From Clostridiales bacterium UBA1316 (GTDB taxonomy: Bacteria > Bacillota > Clostridia > Oscillospirales > Oscillospiraceae), in the NCBI GenBank assembly GCA_002307055.1, contig DBTM01000094.1:24972-58130 (forward strand): a stretch of DNA of 33,159 nucleotides. Direction: 5' to 3'. Within the stretch, counting starts at the first letter, position 1, and each line of letters opens with the position of its first letter. Under the pieces are notes generated by a model. The model was not told the origin of the DNA, searched no databases, and worked only from the letters and a program-made list of their open reading frames with translations. A program made the translations under genes and the position numbers. Positions 1 to 8,095 of this stretch are shown piece by piece.

Positions 1-497
1 ATCATCACCCGCTGGCGCATACCGCCGGAGAGCTCGTGGGGATATTGCTTCAGGCGCTTTTCCGGCTCGTTGATGCCCACCAGCCGCAGAAGCTCCAAGG
101 CGCGTTCGTTGGCCTCACGCTTATTTTTTCCGGTGTGCAGAAGGATGACCTCATGGATTTGTCTGCCGATGTTATAAACCGGGTTCAGGCTGGTCATGGG
201 GTCCTGAAAGATGATGGAAACCTCATTGCCCCTGATTTTACGCATTTCCCGCTCTGTCATGATATTAATGTGGTGCCCGTTGAAATAGAGATCACCGCCG
301 ACGAGCTTACCGGGATGCGCCGTCAGACCCATCAGACTGTAAGCCGTGACAGATTTACCTGAGCCGCTCTCACCGACAATGCCCATCACCTCTCCCTCGC
401 GGACATAAAGGGATACGTCATTGAGCGCCTTCACCTCCCCCGCGGGGGTGAAGAACGACAGCCGCTCATTTTGGATATCAACTAAATATTCGTCCAT
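1..497 (-). CDS. Oligopeptide/dipeptide ABC transporter ATP-binding protein (OppD/DppD type), 3'-truncated by window edge
   Basis: This is the N-terminal 165 residues of a cytosolic ATPase that powers a peptide-type importer. The start is the ATG at 495-497, just downstream of the permease gene. Translation shows Walker A GESGSGKS at about residues 42-49, a Q-loop in MIFQDPMTSLNP, and the ABC signature ELSGGMRQR right at the window edge. Walker B and the C-terminal domain lie outside. It is the third gene of a minus-strand operon; only 15 nt separate it from the upstream permease stop. A partner OppF-type ATPase and a binding protein would be expected beyond position 1. The substrate cannot be told from the ATPase; members of this family also move nickel, opines and glycosides. 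The family call is secure. Confidence 0.93.
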   Translation of the reverse strand, partial: MDEYLVDIQNERLSFFTPAGEVKALNDVSLYVREGEVMGIVGESGSGKSVTAYSLMGLTAHPGKLVGGDLYFNGHHINIMTEREMRKIRGNEVSIIFQDPMTSLNPVYNIGRQIHEVILLHTGKNKREANERALELLRLVGINEPEKRLKQYPHELSGGMRQRVM

Positions 498-512
498 ATA
501 TATCACAAGTCC

Positions 513-1562
513 TTAATGTTTGAGCTTGGGATCGAAAGCGTCCCGCAGGCCGTCGCCGAACAGGTTGAAGCTTAGGATGATGAGGCTGATGAGCAGGGCC
601 GGCGCCAGCAGCAGATAGGGGTAGGTATTCAAACCGTTAAGACCGTCGCTGGCCAGAGAACCCAGGGAAGGCAGAGGAATGGCGACACCCAAGCCAAGAA
701 AGCTCAGAAAGCTCTCCGTAAAGATGGCGGAGGGAATCTGCAGCGTCGTTGTGACAATGAGGATGCCGATGCAGTTGGTCAGCAGGTGCTTGCGGATGAT
801 GCGGCCGCTCCCGGCGCCCAGCGCTCTGGCCGCCGTGACGTATTCATTCTGCTTGAGTGTGAGCACCTGGCTGCGGACAATGCGCGCCATACCCACCCAG
901 TAGAGCAGCGCAAACACCAGGAAGATGCTGATGAGATTAACGCCTACCGTCTGAATCCAATGGAAGCCCGCCATAGCAGCCAGATTGTTCATCGGCGTTT
1001 TTATCGCAAAGGATATGAGGATGATGAGCAGAATATCGGGTACAGTATAGATAATATCGACGATACGCATCATGACGAGGTCCGTCCAGCCGCCGAAAAA
1101 GCCCGCGACAGCGCCGTATACGGAGCCGATGACTAAAATAATGGCTGATGCAATCAGGCCAACCAGGAGGGAGATGCGGCTGCCTACCATCACGCGGATG
1201 GCATAATCGCGGCCCAGGTTGTCCGTCCCTAAAATATGGGGGAACACCTTCTCGCCGGCATCAATCCGCGCTTGCTCCTGCTTGGAATAGGTTCCGGGCT
1301 GGAGGTATTCTGACCCCTGGGTCTGCTGCTCATATTTATACGGATATAAGCTGGGGATGATAAAGGAGAAGCACATGACAATCAGGATGACAGCAAGGCT
1401 CACCATCGCTACTTTATTCCTGCTTAAACGCCGTATAGCGCCTCTGAAGAAGCTGACACTGGGGCGCATCTGTATAAGGCTCTGCTTTTCCGCGTCGGTG
1501 GCCGGCAGAAAATCCTCGACCTTCAGCTGAAAACTGATCGGATTGTATTTGTTCATTCGCAT
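513..1562 (-). CDS. Peptide-type ABC transporter permease (OppC/DppC type)
   Basis: Inner-membrane permease of 349 residues forming half of the transmembrane channel with the preceding OppB-type protein. The N-terminal about 45 residues are cytosolic, followed by a first membrane segment near residues 50-70. An extracytoplasmic stretch contains HILGTDNLGRDYA, typical of OppC/DppC. The BPD_transp_1 core follows, with the EAA-type coupling loop at EYVTAARALGAG. The C-terminus FGDGLRDAFDPKLKH is also characteristic. An AAGGAG site serves either ATG1 (1562) or the ATG two codons later (1556); spacing does not decide between them. It starts 8 nt after the OppB-type stop, so the pair is probably translationally coupled. 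Confidence 0.93.
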   Translation of the reverse strand: MRMNKYNPISFQLKVEDFLPATDAEKQSLIQMRPSVSFFRGAIRRLSRNKVAMVSLAVILIVMCFSFIIPSLYPYKYEQQTQGSEYLQPGTYSKQEQARIDAGEKVFPHILGTDNLGRDYAIRVMVGSRISLLVGLIASAIILVIGSVYGAVAGFFGGWTDLVMMRIVDIIYTVPDILLIILISFAIKTPMNNLAAMAGFHWIQTVGVNLISIFLVFALLYWVGMARIVRSQVLTLKQNEYVTAARALGAGSGRIIRKHLLTNCIGILIVTTTLQIPSAIFTESFLSFLGLGVAIPLPSLGSLASDGLNGLNTYPYLLLAPALLISLIILSFNLFGDGLRDAFDPKLKH

Positions 1563-1570
1563 TAATCTCC

Positions 1571-2488
1571 TTATTTCAGCTGGATACGCGGGTCGACGAG
1601 CTTATAGACAATATCCACGAGCGTATTTAAAACGATGAGCAGCGCGGCCAGAAAAATTGTCGTCCCCATGATGACGGTATAATCGCGGTTCATGATTGAG
1701 CTGACGAACTGGCCGCCGAGGCCGGGTATGACGAAGATTTTCTCTACGATAAAGCTGCCGGTCAGCGTGTACGCCAGCATGGGGCCGATATAGGTGATGA
1801 CAGGCAGAATCGCATTGCGCAGCGCCTGCCTGAAAAGGCAGCTGAACTGCGAAAGGCCCTTGGCACGGGCTGTCCGCATATAGTCCTGACCGATGACATC
1901 GAGCATGGACGATCGCATCAGGCGCGTAATATAGGCCATTGGATAAAAAGAGAGCGCAAAAACCGGCAGGATATAGTTGATAGGCGCGCTAAGGCCCATG
2001 GTCGGCAGCCACCCCAGATAGACACCGAAAAAATACATACCCACCGTACAGATAACAAAGCTCGGGAAAGCGGCACCGCAGGTGGCGATGACAATGATCA
2101 CATTGTCAAGCCACTTGCCGCGTTTTAAAGCGGCGATGCTGCCCAGAGGAATCCCGACACCGAGCGCGACAAGCACAGATATACCGCCCAGCTTGGCGGA
2201 GACAGGGAATCTGCTGGCGATGATATCATCGACGGTGCGGCCCCGCTGCTTGAGGCTCAGGCCGAAGTCTCCCTGTATCACACTTTGCATATAGTTTTTG
2301 TACTGCACAATTAAGGGCTTGTCCAACCCGAATTTCTCTTTAAGCGCGGCCTGCGCCTGCGCGCTGATGGATTTTTCCGCGATAAACGGGCCGCCGGGCA
2401 CCAGGTTCATCAGAAAAAAAGTGATGGACGCGACGAGAAAGATCGTCAGCGCCGCAAATATCACTCTTTTAACAATGTATTTTGCCAT
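1571..2488 (-). CDS. Peptide-type ABC transporter permease (OppB/DppB type), first gene of the operon
   Basis: Inner-membrane permease of 305 residues. I start at the ATG at 2486-2488 (MAKYIVKRV) rather than further upstream, because an AGGGAG ribosome site lies just before it and because OppB-type proteins begin with exactly this short basic stretch followed by the first membrane helix. Family signs are MNLVPGGPF after helix 1, the N-terminal domain containing QYKNYMQSVIQGDFGLS, the coupling loop DYMRTARAKGLS, and the ending LVDPRIQLK. It is the promoter-proximal gene of a minus-strand operon continuing with an OppC-type permease and an OppD-type ATPase. A second complete transporter of the same class lies at 17312-22659, with only family-level similarity to this one, so the two probably serve different substrates. 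Confidence 0.93.
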   Translation of the reverse strand: MAKYIVKRVIFAALTIFLVASITFFLMNLVPGGPFIAEKSISAQAQAALKEKFGLDKPLIVQYKNYMQSVIQGDFGLSLKQRGRTVDDIIASRFPVSAKLGGISVLVALGVGIPLGSIAALKRGKWLDNVIIVIATCGAAFPSFVICTVGMYFFGVYLGWLPTMGLSAPINYILPVFALSFYPMAYITRLMRSSMLDVIGQDYMRTARAKGLSQFSCLFRQALRNAILPVITYIGPMLAYTLTGSFIVEKIFVIPGLGGQFVSSIMNRDYTVIMGTTIFLAALLIVLNTLVDIVYKLVDPRIQLK

Positions 2489-2570
2489 ACTCAATTCTCC
2501 CTTATTCTTTTCAGGCCCGAGGACCGGCGTTAGCAAATACGAATGGCTAAACACTGAGCTTAACTTTAAT

Positions 2571-2619
2571 TGGGTAAATCGTTAATTCGTTTTGCACAAA
2601 TAATTGACTGTTTTACCCA
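2571..2619. repeat. Spaced inverted repeat TGGGTAAA / TTTACCCA in the Opp leader
   Basis: TGGGTAAA (2571-2578) and its perfect complement TTTACCCA (2612-2619) are separated by 33 nt, within the predicted 5' untranslated leader of the left Opp operon. It could be a leader RNA stem or two half-sites of an operator just downstream of the transcription start. Confidence 0.4.
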
Positions 2620-2635
2620 GATTTTATGTTTATTT

Positions 2636-2664
2636 ATTATATAACCGACTTTTCAATCTTACAA
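2636..2664 (-). promoter_or_regulatory. Sigma-A type promoter of the left Opp operon
   Basis: Read on the minus strand, TTGTAA (plus positions 2659-2664) and a perfect TATAAT (2636-2641) are separated by exactly 17 nt. Transcription would start near 2629, leaving a leader of about 140 nt before the ATG at 2488. The leader carries the inverted repeat listed at 2571-2619. Confidence 0.6.
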
Positions 2665-2746
2665 CGTATATTTTACCGATATGCGTCGAATTTTAACAAT
2701 TGCTTAAAAAAAACTAAATATCTCATAAAACGCGGCGGCAGGAGCT

Positions 2747-3295
2747 TCAGGCGTTAAAGAAAATCAGGCTGAAATATGTGACGATATTGCTGCCGCAGTC
2801 GTATGAAACACCCAGCAGGCGCGCTGTTTCCATGATTAAGATGCCATGGCTTTCAATCGTGGACAGCCGATCCTCCGGATGGCGGCAGGGCGCATCGGGA
2901 TACGCGCATGTCTGACAGAGCATGCAGCCGGCCGACAGCGCCAGAACCCTGCCGAAAAGCGCCGCGAAGCGCCGACGCAGCTCGAGGGTTAAGTGTTCGT
3001 GATCGCGCCTGGCTTCCAGGCACGCGGTAAAATCAAGGCAATCGGCCACCTCAGCCACGCTTGTAAACAGAAACACCTGATTATAAGCCGCACATTCTTC
3101 AATGCACTGGTCAATGGACGCAATGGCGGGAGGACACGCCCAGGATTTATTGTAATGGGTGCACTCGTGTTCACAGACGTAACGCACCTTGTCCGAAAAA
3201 ATGAGGTCCTCCGGTCTGAGGTAATAGTATTCACAGATCGGATACTCGTTAATAAAGTCATCGATGATCTCTTTGAAATCTTTTTCGCCGCTCAT
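2747..3295 (-). CDS. DUF2284 family cysteine-rich metal-binding protein
   Basis: Cytosolic protein of 182 residues without signal peptide or membrane helices. It matches the DUF2284 pattern: CEHECTHYNKSWACPPA (Cys41, Cys45, Cys54), further cysteines at 64 and 68, and a second group at 124, 127, 130 and 137 in GCMLCQTCAYPDAPC. This spacing suggests one or two metal or Fe-S sites. The family is common in anaerobic bacteria and archaea and its biochemical role is not established. The ATG at 3293-3295 is preceded by GGAG at suitable distance. It lies between the Opp operon and the glycosyltransferase-like gene on the same strand, with about 60 nt to the latter. No function is assigned beyond predicted metal binding. 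Confidence 0.82.
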   Translation of the reverse strand: MSGEKDFKEIIDDFINEYPICEYYYLRPEDLIFSDKVRYVCEHECTHYNKSWACPPAIASIDQCIEECAAYNQVFLFTSVAEVADCLDFTACLEARRDHEHLTLELRRRFAALFGRVLALSAGCMLCQTCAYPDAPCRHPEDRLSTIESHGILIMETARLLGVSYDCGSNIVTYFSLIFFNA

Positions 3296-3353
3296 TTAAT
3301 TTGGCTCCTAAAAAGTAATCATGCTGACGCGCAGCGCTGCCATATTTATGCTA

Positions 3354-4613
3354 TTAGCGGAGTGTGTTACTCAGAAATGAATTGATTTTTGCCCAGATTT
3401 GCTGCGTTCTTATAAATTCATCGTAGTGCTTGCGGACGTTTCTGTGGTAGCGTTCGAGTTCCTTGGATATATTCATGAAATCAGCATTCTCAAAATAGGC
3501 GCAAATCTGGGGCAGTGTAGCCGACAGGCGTTCGCGCATCTGGATAATTTTACTGTCATACTCCTTTTGCTGCGTTATATACAGAAAAAGGGGTTTATAC
3601 CGTATCCAGCCGATGCAGGCTTTATAAAAGCGTTCGATAATTTGAGGTGAGTCCGCCACGATATATTTAAGCTTAATGGGCAGCACGCCGTCCATTAAAT
3701 GATGATAGGTGGAGAACCCGTCATGAAACGCGTAGCAGGGCACGCGAAGCACCCTCCTTTGTCCGAGAGAGGTACTTAAAAACGAGTCCTCGCCCCGAGC
3801 GCCCGGCGGATTATAAAACGGCAGCACTCTATCAGGCCGCGTGAGATTGATGCATAGGTTCGCGCCGGAGATGAATTTTGTGTGGCTGACCTCAGGCACC
3901 TCCTCGGCGATATCCGTCTGGAGAATGGCTGTGTCGGCATAGGTGACGCCGCCGTTATTCATAACAGAGCGTATCGTATCCCAGTTAATAATATCATTGC
4001 TGATGGCCTCAATGAACAGGCGAAAATCCGTTTCCTGCAGGACATCGTTATATTTTAAATAAGGGATGGGAGAGATATAGCCGCAGTGATGCCCGTTGGT
4101 AATATCCGCGTCTTCTATATTATCCAAATGCGTTAAAAGCACCTGCTGACCGCCCCATACCGCTGTGGACCGCGTCTTCGTCACGGCGAGGGGATACTCG
4201 TCGTCGTCAAGGAAAAGCAGATAATCCATCTTATTCTTCATTGCCGTATAGATAACCGCGTTGCGTTTGGCCGCGTAGCCGCTGCCGAAGAATAATTTCG
4301 CCTCCGCCTTGCTGATGACGTTTTCGCGCGTTAAATAATCAATCTCTTTTTGAATTTCATTGATGCCGATAAAGAAGGTTCCGTCAACGAGGCTGAGAAC
4401 CTCTTTGCTGATATTCGTATAGTCCGTTGATTTCGTGTTTGAATAATTCAAATCATACGCGACTAAAAGGTTCAGGCGCACGCTTATATTGTCCGTTAAG
4501 CCGCATTCGCGCCAGTTGTATACATTTGTCTTTAAAATCTTCTGGAAGTTTTTGCGCCCTGTGGCAAAACCGATTCCGACATTTATTTCGCCGCTTTTTA
4601 TCACCGTTTTCAT
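3354..4613 (-). CDS. Glycosyltransferase-like protein (GT-A fold, GT2-like)
   Basis: Soluble protein of 419 residues. It shows GT-A features in order: an N-terminal strand (NVGIGFATGRKNF), a nucleotide-sugar region ending in GYAAKRNAVIY (about 112-122), the acidic metal-binding motif LFLDDDEYP (Asp136-138), an acceptor-side acidic pair in GARGEDSFLS (Glu275, Asp276), and FHDGFSTYH near 297-305, where GT2 enzymes often have a conserved His/Asp. I therefore infer transfer of a sugar from a nucleotide sugar; donor and acceptor are unknown. The C-terminal about 110 residues are helical and not recognised. GGAG sits almost against the ATG, which is tighter than usual, so the true start may differ slightly. 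It is downstream of the GH3 gene, from which a strong hairpin separates it. Confidence 0.6.
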   Translation of the reverse strand: MKTVIKSGEINVGIGFATGRKNFQKILKTNVYNWRECGLTDNISVRLNLLVAYDLNYSNTKSTDYTNISKEVLSLVDGTFFIGINEIQKEIDYLTRENVISKAEAKLFFGSGYAAKRNAVIYTAMKNKMDYLLFLDDDEYPLAVTKTRSTAVWGGQQVLLTHLDNIEDADITNGHHCGYISPIPYLKYNDVLQETDFRLFIEAISNDIINWDTIRSVMNNGGVTYADTAILQTDIAEEVPEVSHTKFISGANLCINLTRPDRVLPFYNPPGARGEDSFLSTSLGQRRVLRVPCYAFHDGFSTYHHLMDGVLPIKLKYIVADSPQIIERFYKACIGWIRYKPLFLYITQQKEYDSKIIQMRERLSATLPQICAYFENADFMNISKELERYHRNVRKHYDEFIRTQQIWAKINSFLSNTLR

Positions 4614-4703
4614 CTCCGTTTACCAGATTTTGTTAACAGTGTATCATGAAACGCGGCTTTTATCAAATTATTAAAAGTATGCTGCAGCGCTTTGGCTGGT
4701 GCG

Positions 4704-4742
4704 GAGAGAGCGGAGAGTTCAGCAGGAACCCTCCGCTCTCTC
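4704..4742 (-). terminator. Strong hairpin just after the GH3 stop codon
   Basis: A perfect 12-bp stem (4704-4715 with 4731-4742) encloses a second 4-bp stem GTTC/GAAC, with a 5-nt loop and one internal mismatch. It begins 16 nt past the GH3 stop on the minus strand. There is no immediate U-run, so it may act as a weak terminator or mRNA 3'-end stabiliser. Confidence 0.5.
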
Positions 4743-4757
4743 TGAATCAGGCGTTAA

Positions 4758-7691
4758 TCAGCAGACGAATGAGGCGGAAACGCCGCGGCGGGACAGCTCG
4801 GCGCCGCTGGAGGTATCGCCGATGGTGACGGTAAATAACGTGCCGCGCGTCACCTTCCACCGTCTGCCGTCCGTGTACGCATCCGGCGGCACGCTGCCGC
4901 TGTCGTCATAAAACTGCAGGTCGCGCAGGGACAGGACCAGGGTGACGGTCTGCGTCTCTCCGGGGGCCAGGAGGCGGGTCTTCGCAAAGGCGCGCAGCTC
5001 TTTGACGGGGCGGCCTTCCTCTTGATAGGTACTAGCGCCGAGGTAGAGCTGGACGACCTCCTTGCCGGGAAAAGCGCCTGTGTTCGTCACGTCCACGGCG
5101 GCTTTGAGCGTCTCGCCGGGGTTCGACGTATCGAAATAGTTTTTATCCAGCTTCAGGTTTGAAAAGCTGAAGGTTGTGTAGCTCAGGCCGTGCCCGAACG
5201 GATAAGCGACGCGCGCGCCCTTGCCGAAGGTGTCAAAATACCGATAGCCGACGTACACGCCCTCGTCGTAATAAACCGGGTTCGTCCCAAAGGTTTGCCC
5301 CTCATGCCCCGCAGCCACGACGGCAACGGACGGGCTGTCATTATAAGTACACGGGAAGCTCTGCGTCAGCTTGCCGGAGGGGCTGACCGCGCCGGTGAGG
5401 ACATCCGCGATGGCGTTGGCGCCTTCGGTGCCGGGGTTATAGACATTGAGTATGGCGTCGGCTTTCCCGCGGAACAGCGTGGTATCAACAGCGGCGCCGC
5501 AGTTGAGCAGGACGACGACCTTTTTCCCCGCGGCTTTGAAGGTGTCCGCGTAAGGCCCGAAAACGGAGACTTCGCGCAGGCAGAGGTTGAATTCCTCGGG
5601 AATAACGTCCTGCCCCTCGCCGGAGACGCGCGTCATCACAAAGACAAACGCTTCCGCGCCGAGCGCCAGCGCCTTTTGGGCCGCGGCAGCGACGAGAGCC
5701 GGGTCCGCCGCAATCTGCGCGCCCTGATCCTGCCCGAGGCTCTCTCCGTGCGGGAGGTCCGACGTTCCGGCGATTTCGCCGTCGCGTTTCCAGTCGACGA
5801 TGTGACAGCCGCCGTTGTTCAAGCCCTCCTGAAGCGTCGGCGACCATTTGGTTCCGCCGTCGCTGTTGAATTTGACCTGCGCGCTGCCGCGCCCCTGCGT
5901 CACAATGTCGCCGAGAGAGGCGGTGCAGCCGTACCAGCCGAGGTTATCCAGCTCGTCCCACGCAATTTCACTCGTGACAAGCGCTATTTTTGTTATGGGC
6001 TTCAGCGGCAGCGTATTGTTCTCGTTCTTTAAGAGCACCATACCCTCGGCGGCGAGACGGCGGTTCACGGCGGCGGATTCGCGCTGAATCGCACTGCCGC
6101 CGAAATGGGCGGAGCGCTGATTGATGATGCCCTGCGTCAGGCCGTCCGGTCCGTAAGAGCCGTCAATCCGAAGCTTGCCGTAAGCGCCTTTATACGCGTG
6201 GGACTTTAAAATCAGCTCCAGCATGTTCCGAACGCCGGTGTCCAGCAGTTTTACGCGGCGCGCCCGCTCACGCGCGTCAATCGCTGTATCGCGCAGCCAC
6301 TCGAGCACCGGCGGCGCGTTCCGCGTCGGTTCGCCGAGGTCCATCTGGGCTTCGATGGACAAAACCGGGTCGTAATCCGCGCCCCAGTCGGACATGACAA
6401 GGCCTTTCCAACCCCAGAGCGTGCGGAGCGTGTCGGTGAGCAGCCATTTGTTCGCGTTGGCGAGGGTGCCGTTGAGCGCATTATAGGCGACCATATATGT
6501 CCACGGCTTCTCGCGGCTGACCATCTCGAAGCCGCGCAGGTATACCTCGCGCAGCGCGCGTTCCGATGCGGCTACATTTCCCCGGCCGCGGAAGTTTTCC
6601 TGGTCGTTGCCGGCGAAATGCTTCGGCGAGGTTCCGACGCCGCCCGACTGCACCCCGCGGACATAAGCCGACCCGATAAGGCCCGTGATGTACGGGTCCT
6701 CGGAGTAATATTCAAAGTCACGCCCGCCGAGCGGGTTGCGCTGTGTGTTCAGCCCCGGCGCGAGGATGACGTCAACAGCATAGTGCGCCGCCTCGGCAGC
6801 GACGCGCGCGCCGACCTCTTCGACAAGCGGGAGATTCCAGGTGGAAGCCATACCGGTGGGTGACATCCATACCGTCGCGTTTTTACGCATGCGAACACCC
6901 GCGGGGCCGTCCGCAAGGACAAGGCCGTGGATGCCAAGCCGGGGGATGCCGCAGGTAGCGCCTGCCGGACCGTTGTTGATGAGCACCGTCGGGTCGCCGC
7001 CGACGCCGCCGGTGAGCGCGAGCTTGTCCTCCGCCGTCATCTCGGCGATGACCGCGTCAATTGTCTCCGGCGTGAGCTTGACGAGCGTCGCGTCCGGCAC
7101 GTAGAAGAACGTCGCCGCGGGACTTGTAAACGCGGCGCCGCCGACCTTTGCAAGGGTATAGGTCTTGATGACAAACGCCTTGTCCGAATCTGCTCCGGCA
7201 GTGGAAATCGGCCCGCTGTACAGCGCGTCCGGCAGCGGCTCGGGGATCGCCGCCGCCGCTGCCTCGTCAATGGCAAAGGTACCGGCTGTGTACGGAATTA
7301 TGGCGGTTTTGTAACAGATTGCCGTGTCGTCCGCCGCCGTCAGGGCGATTTCGCCCGGAAAATCTGCCGGAAGATACGCGCCGGAGGACATATTCGTGTC
7401 CGGGCTCTTGGGCACAACCTCGAAACGCCCGCGTTCGCTGACCGCGCCGCCAAGTCTTACAAAAGCTTCCAGCCGGAAATACGGCGGGAGCGTCCCCGTA
7501 TAGGACGCCATCGCCCCAAACTGCGCGTTGGCAGCCTCGGCGGTCAGCCACTGCCCGACGGGGAGCGACGCGTCTGTCGTTAAGCGGACCTCTATTTCGC
7601 CGGATTGAATGTTCTCAGCCGTAATCCACGGATGTGTAATTATCAAAGTGTTTCCCCAGCGCATAAAACCGGGAGCGATGCTGTCGGCCAT
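4758..7691 (-). CDS. Glycoside hydrolase family 3 beta-glucosidase, cytosolic
   Basis: Predicted to hydrolyse terminal beta-linked glucose (or xylose) residues from imported oligosaccharides or glycosides. With the ATG at 7689-7691, preceded by GAGGAGG, the protein has 977 residues and no signal peptide. Residues 1 to about 215 form an N-terminal extension with beta-rich repeats not typical of minimal GH3 enzymes. The GH3 TIM-barrel follows, with ADGPAGVR, the substrate-binding KHFAGNDQE, and the nucleophile Asp435 in VMSDWGADYD. The second alpha/beta domain contains GMVLLKNE and later VVVLLNCGAAVD. The C-terminus carries the fibronectin type III-like domain (VDVTNTGAFPGKEVVQLY). It has its own promoter upstream. 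Exact sugar specificity cannot be read. Confidence 0.9.
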   Translation of the reverse strand: MADSIAPGFMRWGNTLIITHPWITAENIQSGEIEVRLTTDASLPVGQWLTAEAANAQFGAMASYTGTLPPYFRLEAFVRLGGAVSERGRFEVVPKSPDTNMSSGAYLPADFPGEIALTAADDTAICYKTAIIPYTAGTFAIDEAAAAAIPEPLPDALYSGPISTAGADSDKAFVIKTYTLAKVGGAAFTSPAATFFYVPDATLVKLTPETIDAVIAEMTAEDKLALTGGVGGDPTVLINNGPAGATCGIPRLGIHGLVLADGPAGVRMRKNATVWMSPTGMASTWNLPLVEEVGARVAAEAAHYAVDVILAPGLNTQRNPLGGRDFEYYSEDPYITGLIGSAYVRGVQSGGVGTSPKHFAGNDQENFRGRGNVAASERALREVYLRGFEMVSREKPWTYMVAYNALNGTLANANKWLLTDTLRTLWGWKGLVMSDWGADYDPVLSIEAQMDLGEPTRNAPPVLEWLRDTAIDARERARRVKLLDTGVRNMLELILKSHAYKGAYGKLRIDGSYGPDGLTQGIINQRSAHFGGSAIQRESAAVNRRLAAEGMVLLKNENNTLPLKPITKIALVTSEIAWDELDNLGWYGCTASLGDIVTQGRGSAQVKFNSDGGTKWSPTLQEGLNNGGCHIVDWKRDGEIAGTSDLPHGESLGQDQGAQIAADPALVAAAAQKALALGAEAFVFVMTRVSGEGQDVIPEEFNLCLREVSVFGPYADTFKAAGKKVVVLLNCGAAVDTTLFRGKADAILNVYNPGTEGANAIADVLTGAVSPSGKLTQSFPCTYNDSPSVAVVAAGHEGQTFGTNPVYYDEGVYVGYRYFDTFGKGARVAYPFGHGLSYTTFSFSNLKLDKNYFDTSNPGETLKAAVDVTNTGAFPGKEVVQLYLGASTYQEEGRPVKELRAFAKTRLLAPGETQTVTLVLSLRDLQFYDDSGSVPPDAYTDGRRWKVTRGTLFTVTIGDTSSGAELSRRGVSASFVC

Positions 7692-7727
7692 TCTGGCTGC
7701 CTCCTCATTTTTCAAGCAATTTGATTT

Positions 7728-7755
7728 ATTTTACAGCATATTATTAGAATTTCAA
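7728..7755 (-). promoter_or_regulatory. Sigma-A type promoter of the GH3 gene
   Basis: On the minus strand TTGAAA (plus 7750-7755) and TAAAAT (7728-7733) are 16 nt apart and point at the GH3 ATG about 35 nt downstream of the -10. Confidence 0.45.
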
Positions 7756-8095
7756 AGGGGTTGCGCGAAATTTGCTCTATAATTTCCGAAGTATAGCTTT
7801 ACATGTCAGGCAAAAGCATTTTTTGTTCATGCCGTGAAAGCGTCTGTCTCCAAATAATCCTTGATATGTTAAACATATGTTAATATAATGTAATATAATA
7901 TAATGCTCAGGAGCCCGCTTGACTGTCAATGCTGGCAGTGCCAGGGACTATGTCACGCGTCATCAGTCATCAGAGCCTTTACAAGCAAAGGCTCTGACAG
8001 CTTTACCTCAACGGAAGCCATGGATTCGATAACATGCGTTTTTCCAAGCTTTGTTTATAACCATATAATATTTTTTTGTTTATAAGTTATAAAGA
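7756..8095. other. Gene-free spacer between GH3 promoter and the AT-rich module
   Basis: I see no convincing gene in this stretch. It contains a low-complexity TAATATAATG-type run near 7881-7903, a direct repeat of ATATGTTAA (7864-7872 and 7875-7883) forming part of a palindrome AACATATGTT, and the hairpin listed at 7971-7996. Confidence 0.5.
7971..7996. terminator. Perfect 10-bp hairpin downstream of the minus-strand gene at 8096
   Basis: CAGAGCCTTT (7971-7980) pairs perfectly with AAAGGCTCTG (7987-7996) around a 6-nt loop. It lies about 100 nt past the end of the minus-strand dehydrogenase-like gene. No U-run follows on either strand, so terminator function is only a guess. Confidence 0.35.

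Noticed and set aside
5190..6032. 280-codon plus-strand frame within the GH3 gene
   Set aside because: Opposite strand shadow of GH3 coding sequence; composition typical of antisense GC-rich reading.
7903..8085. 60-codon plus-strand frame
   Set aside because: Runs straight through a perfect hairpin, has no ribosome site, and its cysteine-rich start is not followed by any recognisable fold.
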